From Heloderma charlesbogerti (Eukaryota; Chordata; Lepidosauria; Squamata; Helodermatidae): a stretch of DNA of 64,000 nt. The DNA is taken from assembly GCA_026122225.1 (NCBI GenBank), contig JANEZZ010000793.1, forward strand, positions 1,798,001 to 1,862,000, read 5' to 3'. The notes under the pieces are model-generated. The model made no database searches and was not told the DNA's origin. It worked only from the letters and a program-made list of their open reading frames with translations. The position numbers and the translations under genes were made by a program. Positions 30,738 to 41,479 of this stretch are shown piece after piece. Within the stretch, counting starts at the first letter, position 1. The number at the start of each line of letters is the position of its first letter.

Positions 30738-31294
30738 TGTTAGAAACTCGTTTGTCCAACCATGACCTGTAAAATAACTTTGTGACACACGTTCAAGCAG
30801 CACTCTATGTTTATTAAGCACGTTTGCAAAGTTGGGTGTCCTAGTTGAGTAGGCATACCTGACAATCAAAGCACACAGTTTTTATTCTCTTTCCCCGGCC
30901 GCTGAGTCCCTCCCTTGTTTCCCCATTGGCTAGGTACTCCAAGGTTCACAACTTTCCGATCCGCCTATTCACATTATCTCCTTGACATGTTCCCCCTCCC
31001 TTTACATACATCGCATGTACATTATAATGACCTTATTAGCTATGCAGGGTGTGTAACAATATTCATGAGTTCTTTAAGCACGCGCAGTTATACGTGTCCT
31101 AACTCTGGGTGTTCTATCAAATTTTCTAATGTGGTTTCTACTTTGCTTAGCTAACCACACTTCTAACTTCATTTTAAGTTTCTTACCACAAAGTACCTTA
31201 GACACACGTTTCCACATCCTGTCTCAGCTCAGTTACTGCTCAAAAGCATTTGCGACCTATTTAATGCAAAAGCAACATTTAACTCTTTCCTACA
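30738..31294 (-). mobile_element. Solo LTR (endogenous retrovirus or LTR retrotransposon)
   Basis: It starts TG and ends CA (tgttagaaactc...ctttcctaca), is 557 bp long, and is flanked by the exact 5-bp duplication atcgg (30733-30737 and 31295-31299). In minus orientation it has an A/T-rich TATA-like stretch (agaataaaaactg), then AATAAA about 90 bp further, then roughly 80 bp of U5-like sequence. There is no internal coding region, so it is a recombination-derived solo LTR. The family is not identified; the 5-bp duplication fits several groups. Confidence 0.8.
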
Positions 31295-31547
31295 ATCGGT
31301 AACTACTTAAAGAACAGAAAGCAGAGAGTAGGAATAAATGGTCAGTTCTTGCATTGTTGAAAACAATGGGTTCCTAGAATGATATGTATTGGGACTGGTG
31401 CTTGTGGTAGTGAAGTCCATAGTTTCACTATGTGCTGTGTAAAGAAGTACCTCCTTTTATCTGTCCTGAATCTCCCACTAATCAGCTTCATGGGATGACA
31501 CCCTGTTCTAGTATCATGAGGGATAACCCTATCCACTTTCTCCACAC

Positions 31548-32441
31548 TAGGGCTGTGCATGCCCCCCGCCGCTTCAGATGCAGATTCAGACCTTTGGAAG
31601 CAGCCCCGCTTCACTTCAGACTGATTTGGACCCAATCCACTTCGCTTTGGATTCGGTTCCGAAGTGAGATTCGGATATCTGAATTATTCAGGTTTGACGT
31701 TTTCCCATTGACTTGCATTGGAAAGCAGAAATGGCCACAACTTTTTCTGTTTTCATGATAAATACATGAAACTTGGGGCTGTGGCAGCCCCCATCGAGCT
31801 GATTCCACCTGCCAAATTTCAGACAGTTTGGCCAAGTAGTTTTTGTGCTAGGCACAGGTAGAATTTGATTTTTTCCACAAAAACTCTCAAAGCAAAGAGC
31901 TATAACTTTTCACTGTTTCCACAGAAGTGCATGAAATTTGGGGACCTGTCAGCCCACTGGAGGTGATCCACCTGCCAAATTTCAGATAGTTTGTCCCAGT
32001 AGTTTTTGTGCTAGGCACAGGTAAAATGTGCTGTTCTCAGAAACTCAAACCAAAGATCATAAAGGGATAATCAGAAATGTTAGGAGTTTAAGCGGTGATT
32101 AGGAGGAGGTCACCATTCCTAATCTGTGCTGTAGGTTTCTCTGAAGTGCAAATAACCCCTCTCCCCTAGTACTACTTTCCTATTCATATTCACAGTGAAG
32201 TATTAAATTTAAATAATATATGTTAATGTGTGTACTGCTTTGCCCACTGTATTTTGAAATGTGGACTTGTGTGTAGTGCTTTGCCACACACTGTTTACTT
32301 GACCATAACACAAGCACACACACACACAAGGGAAAAGACATAGAGTTCAAAGATAGGAAGGGAAGGACTACAGGAATTGAGAAGGGGGTGGGGAGAGCCA
32401 AGAACAAGGAAAATACACACACACACACACACAGACGATCT

Positions 32442-32484
<43 letters not shown>

Positions 32485-33130
32485 GGGAAAATTACAAAGA
32501 AATAGTTGGGGGGCAAAGAACAAGGCAAGGCAGGAAACTAAAGTACTTTTTAATTTTTATTTTTTTTAAATAAAGAATCTAGAAAATAGACTAGTTGAAT
32601 AGTTGAACTTAGACGGGCTGGGTGGAAAAGAAGAACGACAAAGCTGCAGTACAACACACACAGACACCCCCCCCACACACACAGATCTAGCCATCTAACC
32701 ATCTCTAACCACCTTTCTCTCACACAATGAAACAAATGCAGGCTGATCTCCAATATATACAATATCCCCCACCCCCCTTCCACCACTGTCACTGATTGGA
32801 GACTGCTGGGTTAAGTTCAGCCCTAATTTGGCAACTACAGTTGCCATTCTCCAAAGATCACCATTTCCCCCTCCGTCCTCCTCCTCCTCCTTGCCCCCTC
32901 CCTGATCTTTCACAAGTTGATACATTTAGAGACAGGCTGTCTGAGCTTGGGAAGGCTTCAGAAGAGCTCTGAACTGCTAAGGCAGACCAAGGTGCTTCGG
33001 CCATGACCTGCTTTTCTTCGGACTGCCTCAGTGCTGATCTGATCTACTTCAGATCTCAGTGAGTCACCCATGAAGCAGCCTGATTCACTTTGGTATTCAG
33101 ATTCGACACCGAAGTGATGCACACAGCCCA
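31548..33130. mobile_element. 1.58 kb non-autonomous DNA element inside CR1
   Basis: The left end tagggctgtgcatg and right end gatgcacacagccca form imperfect inverted repeats. The host LINE reads through on both sides. Inside, a block of about 100 bp occurs twice, 166 bp apart (from 31764 and from 31931), with cacctgccaaatttcaga, agtttttgtgctaggcacag. It also holds (CA)n at 32412-32432, (GAAA)n at 32446-32484 and another CA tract at 32655-32683. hAT-like ends, but no clean 8-bp duplication. Confidence 0.65.
32446..32484 (+). repeat. (GAAA)n microsatellite
   Basis: About ten perfect aaag units, next to a (CA)n run. Confidence 0.95.
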
Positions 33131-33989
33131 ACCATGCACAATTTTATACACCTCTGTATTCTTCCTCGCCTTACTTGCCTTTTCTCTAAGTTAAACAGCC
33201 CCAGACATTGTAACTTTCCCTCATATGGGAGTTGCACTAGCCCCTCGATCATTTTGGTTGCCCTTTTCTGCACCTTTTCCAGCTTTACAATATCCTGTAC
33301 ACAGTAGTCCAAGTGTGGCCATGCTATAGATTTGTATAAAAGCATTATGAGATGGACAATTTTATTTTCAGTTCCTTTCTTAACAATCTCCAACATGGAA
33401 TTTGCCTTTTTCATGGCAACTGCACATTTGGTCAAGGTTTTCTATCAAGGTAACCTCCAGAACCCTTTCTCAGTCAGTCATCAGCATTGCCAGTATACGT
33501 ATATGTGGCTAGGATTTTTTTGCCCCAACGTGTTTCACTTTTCCCTTGCCTATACTGAACCATGTTTGCCATTATAGTGCCCATTTCCGCAATTTGGAGA
33601 AATCCTTTTGGAGCTCTTTGCTGTTTTCGTTTTAACCAACCTAAATAATTTGTTCCTGTCAGCAAACATGACCAACACACTGCTCACCCCTAACACATAA
33701 CCATTTATGAACAAGGTAAAAAAAGTACTTGACCCAATATAAATCCTTGGGAGACCCCATTTACATCCTTCTGTTGGATATTGCCTGGTTAAATACCGAT
33801 ATCAGGTGGGCCGGCACTGCCTTTAATGGTGCCCTCAAGGTGATTTATGTGTATACAAGGCATGTCTGCCTTGCTCTATGATTGCTCTATATTTTTAAGT
33901 CTATGGACCTATACTTGCAGTTTTGACATGTCCCCTTGCTCTCTGATTAGCCAAAGTAATAGGTTATGTCATCCTTGCTCCCATTCTGT

Positions 33990-34760
33990 GCCTGCTAGGA
34001 GTGGGTGTGAGTGGTGGGTGGCTGTCGGAAGGGAAAGATAAGTGTTCCCCTTAAATGCAAACCAGCAGGACAGGGATGGGATCAAGTGGGCTGGGGTCTT
34101 TTCCATCTGAGAAGGGAGTACAGGCAAAGAGAGGGCATTTCCTGCCTGCTTGTTCACCCTCCTGTCTGCATTTCTTGGGTTGAGGTGGATGGTGCTTGGT
34201 CTCCAACCCTGTCTTTTTGTGTTGGAAGGTGTGGTGCTCATCTTCTGTGCCCTTCTGTTTGTTTGTTGGGGGTGGCTGGGTAACGCAATGGAATTTCCAG
34301 CCTGTTCACTCATCTGCCCATTTTGCTTTACCTCCAGGCTTCTGGGGGGGCGGGTGATGCGGAGGCATTTCCCATTCTCCCCCATGGCCACCTGCCTTGT
34401 GTTTGCTGTGGCACTCTGGATGTTGTTTGGTGCATGTGGGGAGGATGTGCAAAGTTAAGGATTTTGCTGCATGCTTGCTCACACGCCTATACTGTTTGTT
34501 CATTGTGTGTGCTAAATTTCTGGGTTCGTTGGCTGCTCCACCCAGCCCTGTTTGTTTGTTTTGCGGTGTGTGGCAGCAGAGGCCTTTTATGGGGGAGGGG
34601 GGAAGCCAGAGTCTTTCTCTGCTTGCTTGCCCACCGGACTCCTTTCTGTTGGTGGTGGCTGCCAGGACTGGCACTTCATGCAGTGGGGCGGTGGTGTGGG
34701 AGAAGCTAGAGCGTTTCCCCACTCTCTTCCCTCAATTTTGTTTCTCTCCACCCCACCACC
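33990..34760. repeat. Degenerate long-unit tandem repeat
   Basis: A phrase of the type catttcctgcctgcttgttc recurs at about 34135, 34290, 34462 and 34608, with spacing of 146-172 bp. The units are strongly diverged. Open frames of 100-154 codons on both strands here come from the repeat and base composition. Confidence 0.5.
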
Positions 34761-35106
34761 CTAAGTTTCCTGGCCCTCCTCTGCCCCTTCTTAAGTCTGT
34801 TTTCCAGTGGCAGAGAGGAATCCCTGCTTCAGCTCTATCCCTCCACCATTATGTTTTCTGAGCCATCTAAATGGCACATCTCTCCCTCCCTCCCCCTCTC
34901 TCTGAACTTATGTGATATTGTTTGGAAGCTGAACAACCCACAATAGTGTGAACATCCCAAAAGATGCCTCTTCCTAGTACACCTGGATGATCTAGAGTTG
35001 CTCAAACCCCGAGTCTAGTCACCTTGCCTGAGCTGTCAAAAGAGTCAGCTGTAAAACTGGTAGGGTCTTCCACTGCTGACACCAAGAACAGAGGAAGTTG
35101 TCATCC

Positions 35107-35395
35107 AGGGGTGTTGAATTCCTTTTTGGAGAAGCTCTCAGGGCTGTATTCCAGTGGTGTGTGGGGCTGTAGACAAATGGGGTGGGGCCAAAATGACAAA
35201 AAAAATAGCAGCATATTTTAGCTTAAAGCTTTTACTGCCAATATCTAAGCCTTAGGAAAGGCATTTCAACCTTTTAGAATGGGGGTGGGGGACTCCACAA
35301 AGCATGGGCACCACCATGCTATTGAAGATTGGGGGAAAGGGTGGGGCCTGGTGTAATCTTTCCAGTCATCAAAATGAGAGAAAATTGCAGCAACG
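35107..35395 (+). repeat. hAT-like repeat (CAGGGGTG family), uninterrupted centre
   Basis: From ccaggggtgttgaattc through gtattccagtggtgtgtg, tattttagcttaaagctttt and tatctaagccttaggaaagg to tttagaatgggggtgggg. It shows the empty site for the insertion found at 40679-41057. Confidence 0.7.
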
Positions 35396-35534
35396 ATGTG
35401 CTGCATGTAACTATTTTGCCTAGCCGGCTCAGGCAGTTGTGAGATAGCTGTGCTCAGGTAGCATGTTCATTAGTTGCAAGGTCTGTGAGATGTGTTGTTG
35501 TTGCTGCTAATTCACAACTCACGATTACTCAGGC

Positions 35535-36626
35535 CGCTCACTTGTGGGGTGTCACAGGGTTCCATCCTCTCCCCGATGGTATTTAACATCTATGTGAAGC
35601 CGCTGGGGGCTATCATCAGGAGGTTTGGAGTGTAGTGTCATCAGTATGCGGATGACACACAGCTCTGCCTCTCATTCAAATCTTCACCAAGGTTGGCTGT
35701 GGAATCCCTGTTCAAATGTCTGGAGACGGTGAGTGGCTGGATGGGGAGGAATAAGCTGAAGCTGAACCCTGACAAGACCGAGGTACTTTTGGTGGGAGAC
35801 AAGAGGAGGTTGGGGGATGGTGACCTGGTGTTGAATGGGGTATGGCTACCCTTGAAAAACAAGGTCCACAGCCTGGGGGTCATCTTAGACTCTCAGCTGT
35901 CCATGGAGGCTCAGGTGTCAGCTGTGAGCCGGACAGCGCTGTTCCAACTCCATCTGATACGGTGGCTGCGCCCCTACCTTCCCAACCATCTGCTCCCATC
36001 GGTAGTACATGTCCTGGTCTCCTCTCATCTAGACTACTGTAATGCGCTCTACATGGGATTACCCTTGAAGACGGTTTGGAAGCTGCAGCTGGTACAGAAC
36101 GTGGCGGCTCACCTGATTAAAGGCAGCCGCTGGCGAGATCACATCACTCCAGTGCTGAAGGAGCTGCACTGGTTACCAGTTGTTTTCCAGGCCAAATTCA
36201 AGGTGTTGGTTTTGACCTTTAAAACCCTATACGGTTCCTGCCCAGCCTATCTCAAGGAGCCAGCAACACCAGATAGGCCGCTCAACAAGAACAGCCTCAG
36301 ATGGCCTTCTCTCTGTCCCATCAGCCAGGACAGCTAGGCTGGTGAGGACGAGGGAGAGGGCCTTCTCTGTGGTGGCCCCCACTCTGTGGAACTCCCTCCC
36401 TAGGGAACTCCTCCATGCCCCCTCTTTAATGAGCTTCCGCCATGCATTAAAAACATGGTTGTTCAGGCAGGCATTTGGGGTGGGTTAGGGTAATTTCAGA
36501 AATGTGATGTTTTTAATGTTGAATTTTATTGTTTTGAACTGTTTTTATTGTTGTACATCGCCCAGAATGGCTGGGTGACCAGCCAGATGAGTGATTAATA
36601 CATTTAATAAATAAAATAAAATAAAT
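35535..36626 (+). mobile_element. L2-clade LINE copy 3, 3' half
   Basis: The palm motif QYADDTQLC is read at about 35643-35669, then SGWMGRNKLKLNPDKTEVLL, LDYCNALYMGLPLKTVWKLQ, and GSRWRDHITPVLKELHWLPV. The 3' UTR (gttgtacatcgcccagaatg, ggctgggtgaccagccagat) ends in (aaat)n at about 36626. The frame 35693-36337 is long for a decayed LINE, so this copy is fairly young. The endonuclease half is absent. Confidence 0.88.
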
Positions 36627-36984
36627 ACATTACTGCACTGTTAGACTTGTGCATCTATGTTATAAGTATGTTATATGTTACGCTGATTGCTTAGTATGTT
36701 TATGTTTGAAAAACGGTGGGCTCATTAGACCATACATACTGTTAGTGTAAGTTCTGGTGCTTTATATTGTGGATTATTGTTGACCCAATGACTTATGTGC
36801 AACTCTATTGCTTTACTGAAAAAAGAAAAGCCTGATGAATTCATGAAAAAAAATATTTCCCCCTTAAAATTTCTCCAACATTACTCATAATTTGTCATGT
36901 TGAGGTGTGGGGTGGTAGTGGGGAGGAAGCCATATCATAACTTTGTTTTCATTTATATCATTATTCATCCAAGGAGTGCAAAAC
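36627..36984. other. Intergenic, nothing recognised
   Basis: AT-rich sequence between an L2 tail and a SINE. Confidence 0.4.
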
Positions 36985-37195
36985 AGGGAATGGACGTAGC
37001 TCAGTGGTAGAGCACCTGCTTTGCATGCAGAAGGTCCCAGGTTCGATCCTTGGCTTCTCTGGCAGGGCTAGGAAAGAATCTGACCTGAAACCTTGGACAG
37101 CCATAGCTGCCAGTCAGCGTCGACAATACTAGGCTAGATGGACCAACCATCTGATTCAGCGTAAGGCAGCTTCTTATGTTCCTGTTTCCTATATT
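36985..37195 (+). repeat. tRNA-headed SINE, best copy
   Basis: An intact pol III-type head: A box region tagctcagtggtagagc, anticodon-loop-like ctttgcatgcagaagg, and B box GGTTCGATCC. The tRNA-unrelated body reads gacaatactaggctagatgg and aaggcagcttcttatgttcc. The body and the lack of CCA-ready ends show it is a SINE, not a tRNA gene. Confidence 0.88.
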
Positions 37196-37330
37196 CCTAA
37201 TAGGGTGTCCATGGTTCTCTGACCCCTCCCAATTTGTCCTTGCAGCAACCCTGTGAAGTATGTTAGATTACACAGATAGTAACTGGCCCAGGGTCGCCCA
37301 CTAGGCTTGATGGCAGACTGAGGATTTAGG

Positions 37331-37522
37331 AGCATAGGAACACAGGAAGTTGCCTTATATTAAGTCAGACCCTTGGTCCAACTAGTCTAGTATTCTCAAC
37401 ACTTGATTGGCAGCAATGACTCTCCGGTGTTGGAGGCAGGAGTTTTATTTCAGCCCTACCTGGAGATGCCGGGGATCAAACCTGAGACGTTCTGCATGCA
37501 AAGCATTTGCTCTACCACTGAT
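37331..37522 (-). repeat. tRNA-headed SINE
   Basis: Reverse complement of the 36985-37195 family: aggaagttgccttatatta, tggtccaactagtctagtat, and the head tctgcatgcaaagcatttgc-tctaccactg. Confidence 0.8.
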
Positions 37523-37549
37523 TTGAACCAGGTTCTCTCCTGTCTTAGC

Positions 37550-37936
37550 TAGGGATGTACGGACTGTGTAAAATCTGTTCTGTCTGTGTTTTGCTGATTG
37601 TCAGGCACCTTTTGTTCTGTCATCCACCCATCGACGAAATCATTTTTTTGTTTCTGAATTTGCGCAAATTTGCACATGCCAGATGTGTGAAATCCCCCCA
37701 AATTCACAAGTTCCCCCCAAATGCGCATTTTCATGCTTTAGCCTATGGGGGAAATGCACATTTTTGGTCAAGTTGTTTTTATTTTTGCATATTTCTCTAC
37801 AACAAAATTTGCATAAAATTCTGGAAATTAAAACAAAAACAAAAAATCTGTCTGCATGTCCACAGAATCCGCCTGAAGGGGATTCATAAAAATCCAAACT
37901 CATTTGGTTCTATTGCAGATTTCTCCAACATCCCTA
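37550..37936. mobile_element. hAT-like MITE, TAGGGATG termini
   Basis: 387 bp with ends tagggatgtacgg and caacatcccta, flanked by the exact 8-bp duplication gtcttagc (37542-37549 and 37937-37944). Removing the element and one duplication restores the host SINE. No coding capacity. Confidence 0.9.
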
Positions 37937-38544
37937 GTCTTAGCTCAACGTTCTAACCATTACACTACGCTGCTTTTTTTGAATAGTCTCTCAATTTTGG
38001 AAGTATTCACAAGTCCAGATCTCCCCCTTCTAGTGAGGGCCTTTGAATCCTAGACTACTATAGCAGCAGTCTGTGACAAATACTACCTAATGTGAATAGA
38101 AATTATTTGGCATTCCACAGGGTGGCAGCAAAGTCCATGGCAATGAGACGACAAACTTTTAAAAAAAGAATAAAATGGAAAACTGAAATATGTTCCTTCA
38201 GTGATGACATTGCACTTCAACCAATAAAATAAAGAACAGTATCTAACATAAATTTATTATCTTTTAGGTGACTCGTTTTTATTCTTGCAGGCACTTTAAT
38301 GAAGTGGATTTTATTGAAGTGAAATGTATTTAAACATTGGAACTGAATTGCCGACGCCACTCTGCTGTTGAATTGTTGTATTGCCATGTTTTAATTGTAA
38401 GCTGACTTGGGTTTCTTGCAGGAGGAAAAATGTAGGATCTAAATGCATGTCTCGGTCTTTAACCATCTTTAACTTTGCTTATTTTATTAGCCAGTTAAAC
38501 ATTTCTACTTGAGACTTGCACTTGTAAACTCTACTGCAGTGGTG

Positions 38545-38680
38545 GCAGGGAAACTTTTTCAATTTTAGGGTCAAATTACAATGTGGAAAGGGTCCCGGGT
38601 CCACATTCCAACTGTAGGCACAGCCAAAGGCAAAGTGGGTGTGGCCAAAGGCAAAGTGGACAGGGCCCAAATATGATTCT
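38545..38680 (+). repeat. hAT-like repeat fragment (CAGGGGTG family)
   Basis: ggtggcagggaaactttttc, gggtcaaattacaatgtgg, and caaaggcaaagtgggtgtgg-type phrases shared with 40560-40620. Confidence 0.5.
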
Positions 38681-38682
38681 TA

Positions 38683-38801
38683 GAGTGCAGTTCTATGCAT
38701 GTTTCGACAGGAAAAGGTCCTACAACTCCCAGGATTCCCCAGCCAGCCATACTGTCTGGGGAATGCTGGGCATTGTAGGACTTTTTTCTAGGATTGCACC
38801 C
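38683..38801. mobile_element. Palindromic Harbinger-like MITE
   Basis: Arms cctacaactcccaggattcc and tggggaatgctgggcattgt pair. TTA flanks it (38680-38682 and 38802-38804). The terminal 15 bp are more diverged than in the other copies. Confidence 0.75.
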
Positions 38802-38804
38802 TTA

Positions 38805-39000
38805 CTGATTTTAAGTCTACTCAGAAGTAAGCAGGCCAAGCCTCTACATGTGTACTCAGAAGTAAGCAGGATGAATCCCTAATCAGCAGCACTTTCAAAT
38901 GGCATCCCCAAAACCAAGCCTCTGTATGTCTACTTAGAAGTAAGCATGACTGGCAGGTCTACTCAGAAGTAAGCAGGGTAAGCCCCAAAGGTAAGCAGGA
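38805..39000 (+). repeat. reiterated 'ctactcagaagtaagc' repeat
   Basis: The phrase ctactcagaagtaagcagg or a close variant occurs at 38817, 38852, 38929 and 38959, so a fragment of the dispersed repeat has been locally multiplied. Confidence 0.65.
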
Positions 39001-39154
39001 ATGGATTAAATAGTTCTGTTCTTTTAACATGGATGGAGTAGGAGATCCTAGCATCCTTATGGCAGCCGAAACTATTGGCCGATCATTGGGTCAAAATAAA
39101 TGAAACCTCAGTGGGCAACACATACATTTCACTTAAGGGGAAGGGCTGTAGATC

Positions 39155-39290
39155 AGGGCTGGGCAGAAGGTAGATCTCCAGATGTTTTGGACTTCAGCTG
39201 CCAGAAACCCCTGCCAGCATGGCTAATGATCAGGAATGCTGGGAGTTGAAGTCCAAAATATCTAAAGATCTGTCTTCTGTCCACCCCTGC
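39155..39290. repeat. foldback repeat
   Basis: Left arm gatctccagatgttttggac, right arm gtccaaaatatctaaagatc, centre cctgccagcatggctaatga. Confidence 0.65.
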
Positions 39291-39294
39291 TGTA

Positions 39295-40130
39295 TATCCC
39301 ACCTTTCATGTGCAAGCATTCCTATGAAAGCCAGTCCATGAATGCAAAATATTGTATCTGCACTAAAATATCTCCCGGATAAAAAAAATACCCCCCAAAA
39401 TGTGTCTAAAGGAGTACCCGAGGAACATTTTTTATAGTCGAAACGGAATCACACTGGCGGTCCGTAGACTGCTACATACAACTTTTCTGTAAAATTGACT
39501 GCCAGATATAACTGATATTGTTGTGCTTGGAAAATTGACAGTCTATAATTGATATGGCTATTTTGAAAAACCATTTAGCATAATTGTACCAAAAAGTATT
39601 ATGAACTTTGCAAAAAAATAATTAACTGGTCCAGTGCAGTGTTGTCAAGCTTCTTACACTTGCAGGTGTTTGTTTTGAATTTGTTACTGGGGAACAAATC
39701 TCTTCTGTTTTGGCCAGTCAGAGTTGGACTATAATGAGCCAGATGGACTAATGGTCAGACTCTGTATAAGGCAGTTTCCTATGCGAGCTCAAGCTGCGAA
39801 ATTTGTACAGGAATAAGCATCTGTCTTTCCCAGGTGCTGTTGTCTCCTGTGGAGCTGTGCCTGCCTTTAATAAAGGGCAAGCAGCACTACACATCATAAG
39901 AATAATTCAGATGCTGAGACCAGATAATTACCAGGCTGACCAGATCAAAGTCCAGCATTCTGTTTCCACCAGCAGCCTACCAGGGACCTTTGGATGCTCA
40001 CAAATGCCCTGAAGGCAACAACCCTTTTGCATTTGTCTGCCTCCAGCATCTGGTGGCACTCAGAGGTATACTGGGTCTGCACCCATCCTTCCACTATGTT
40101 TACAAGATGCCTCTTCATGTCTTACTTGTT
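39295..40130. other. Intergenic; SINE tail near 39700-39790
   Basis: 39700-39790 resembles the body end of the tRNA-headed SINE (agatggactaatggtcagac, aaggcagtttcctatg). The rest is unassigned. Confidence 0.4.
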
Positions 40131-40134
40131 TCGG

Positions 40135-40352
40135 CAGAGGCTGGTGGCTCCGATGTCCATGGGGTGGTGAATCTGCTCCAGGTTTCAGTCAGAACCAGTC
40201 AGAACGCTAAAGGAGCTATCCAAGGCACTGAACCCAATCCCCAAAATGGGTCCTGTGCCTTGGATAACTTCCTTTAGAGTTCTGGCTGGTTCTGACTGAA
40301 ACCCAGAGTGGATTCACTGCTCCACTGACTTTGGAATCACCAGCCTCCACTG
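40135..40352. mobile_element. hAT-like foldback element, CAGTGGAGGCTGG family
   Basis: The ends cagaggctggtggctccga and caccagcctccactg, and the inner arms cagaacgctaaaggagctat and cctttagagttctggctgg, pair into one long hairpin around cccaatccccaaaatggg. Other copies: 52491-52702, 53698-54640 (split) and 62646-62822 (truncated). Confidence 0.7.
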
Positions 40353-40492
40353 ACTTTTTTTGACCCATTGGCCTGGTAGTAACTGGCTGGGGTGCCCATA
40401 ATTTGCATGGTTAAAAGATGGTAACCCATGCAGGGCTCAGGGATCAATTGTATGAGCCTTTGCGTTACCAAGTACGAAGAGAATCATTAGTG

Positions 40493-41240
40493 CAGGGGTG
40501 GTGAAATTCTTTCAGCCTGAGGACAATTCGGTTTTGGAGACACTCTTGGAGGCTGCGTTCCAGTGGTGGGTGGGGCCAAAGCAAACGGGGATGGAGACAA
40601 AGGCAAAACAGGTGAGGCCCAAACACCCCAAATGACAGTATATTTTAGCTTAATGCTCTTACTGCCAGAGACTAAGCCAGGGGTTTCTAACACTGTGCCT
40701 GCCAGCACCGTGGTGCCTGTGGGCACCTCGAACAGCGCTTATGAAGCTCTTGCCTCCCTGCCCCCTTCAGAAAGTATATACTTTAAGAAAAACCTTGGAA
40801 AATATTTGGGCAGTCTTCGTTCTCTCCCTTTCTAGCCTCTAGCCTTTCTTTTTCTCTCTGCCTCCCCAACTTTAGCTCACTTTTGACTTGCCAAGCCCCC
40901 ATGGCAGCCCTTATGTGACTATTTATTTATTTATTCATTTCATTTCATTTCATTTCATTTCTATACTGCCCAATGGGAGTTGTTTTGTGGTGGCATGCAC
41001 AGCACTTTTCCAAATACCCAATGTGTCCACAGGTCCAAGAAGGTTGGGGACTCCCGAACTAAGCCTTCGGAGAGGTGTTTCAACCTTTTAGAATGGAGAA
41101 AAAACCATGCAAAAGCTGGAAAACTACCCAATGATTGACAGCTGGGGAAAGGGGCCATGGCCCTCAGGGGAGACCGAGAGGGCTAGATTGGGACTGCCGG
41201 AGCACCAGATTTGCCTATGAGCCTGAGGTCCCTACCCCTG
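40493..41240 (+). mobile_element. hAT-like element (CAGGGGTG family) with nested insert
   Basis: Left end caggggtggtgaaattc, right end tgaggtccctacccctg. It is interrupted at 40679-41057. Flanks cattagtg and gattagca are only loosely similar, so the target duplication is uncertain. Confidence 0.6.
40679..41057. mobile_element. nested hAT-like insertion
   Basis: Flanked by the exact 8-bp duplication actaagcc (40671-40678 and 41058-41065). The empty site is seen at 35240-35262. Ends aggggtttct and ggactcccga are weak inverted repeats. An L2-like tail fragment (tttctatactgcccaatggg, with catttcatttcatttcattt) lies inside at 40921-40980. Confidence 0.75.
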
Positions 41241-41334
41241 GATTAGCAGATTTGATGTATGTGTGGATTTTTTTCTCATGCATCTTTGGTATTGATTAAT
41301 TCAATGGAGAACCTTAGTACTGTGAGGGGGCCAG

Positions 41335-41475
41335 CCTTCCAGGCCAGCCTTCTCCACCCTGGTCCCCTCTAGATGTTTTGGACTGCAACACCCAGCATGC
41401 CTGACCACTGGCCATGTTGGCTTGGGCTGATGGGAGCTGTAATCCAAAACACATGGAGACACTAGTCTAGAGCAA
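41335..41475. repeat. foldback repeat, CCAGCCTTCCCCAACC family
   Basis: ccagccttctccaccctggt, ctctagatgttttggactgc, then the centre ccactggccatgttggcttg and the return arm aatccaaaacacatggagac. Confidence 0.7.
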
Positions 41476-41479
41476 TCTG

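Larger units (their letters stand above)
31385..33775 (-). mobile_element. CR1-clade LINE family A, interrupted copy
   Basis: Right part 33131-33775: GVPQG-like start, DDTNYLGW-like palm remnants, then KGTENK, LLYKSIAWPHLDYC and EKVQKRATKMIEGL. Left part 31385-31547: TRTGCHPMKLISGRFRTDKR and YFFTQHIVKLW. The parts rejoin at the position equal to about 675 in the first family A copy. The 1.58 kb between them is a separate insertion. Many frameshifts are present. Confidence 0.8.
37205..37976 (-). repeat. MIR/Sauria-like SINE split by two insertions
   Basis: Pieces 37205-37330 (cagcaaccctgtgaagtatg, ggcccagggtcgcccactag), 37523-37549 and 37945-37976 (ctaaccattacactacgctg) are, in order, the body and tRNA-like head of one reversed SINE. 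A tRNA-headed SINE and a hAT-like element interrupt it. Confidence 0.7.

Noticed and set aside
31548..33130. Exact 8-bp duplication for the insert in CR1
   Set aside because: Flanks ctccacac and accatgca do not match, and the host consensus cannot be rebuilt with an 8-bp duplication; the superfamily is left open.
34150..34861. Several open frames of 100-154 codons on both strands
   Set aside because: They overlap one another in different frames, follow a degenerate tandem repeat and strong base skew, and match no family I know.
36985..37060. tRNA genes at SINE heads (also 19262, 37460-37522, 58250-58320)
   Set aside because: Each head continues into the same non-tRNA body and the acceptor stems do not pair; they are SINEs.
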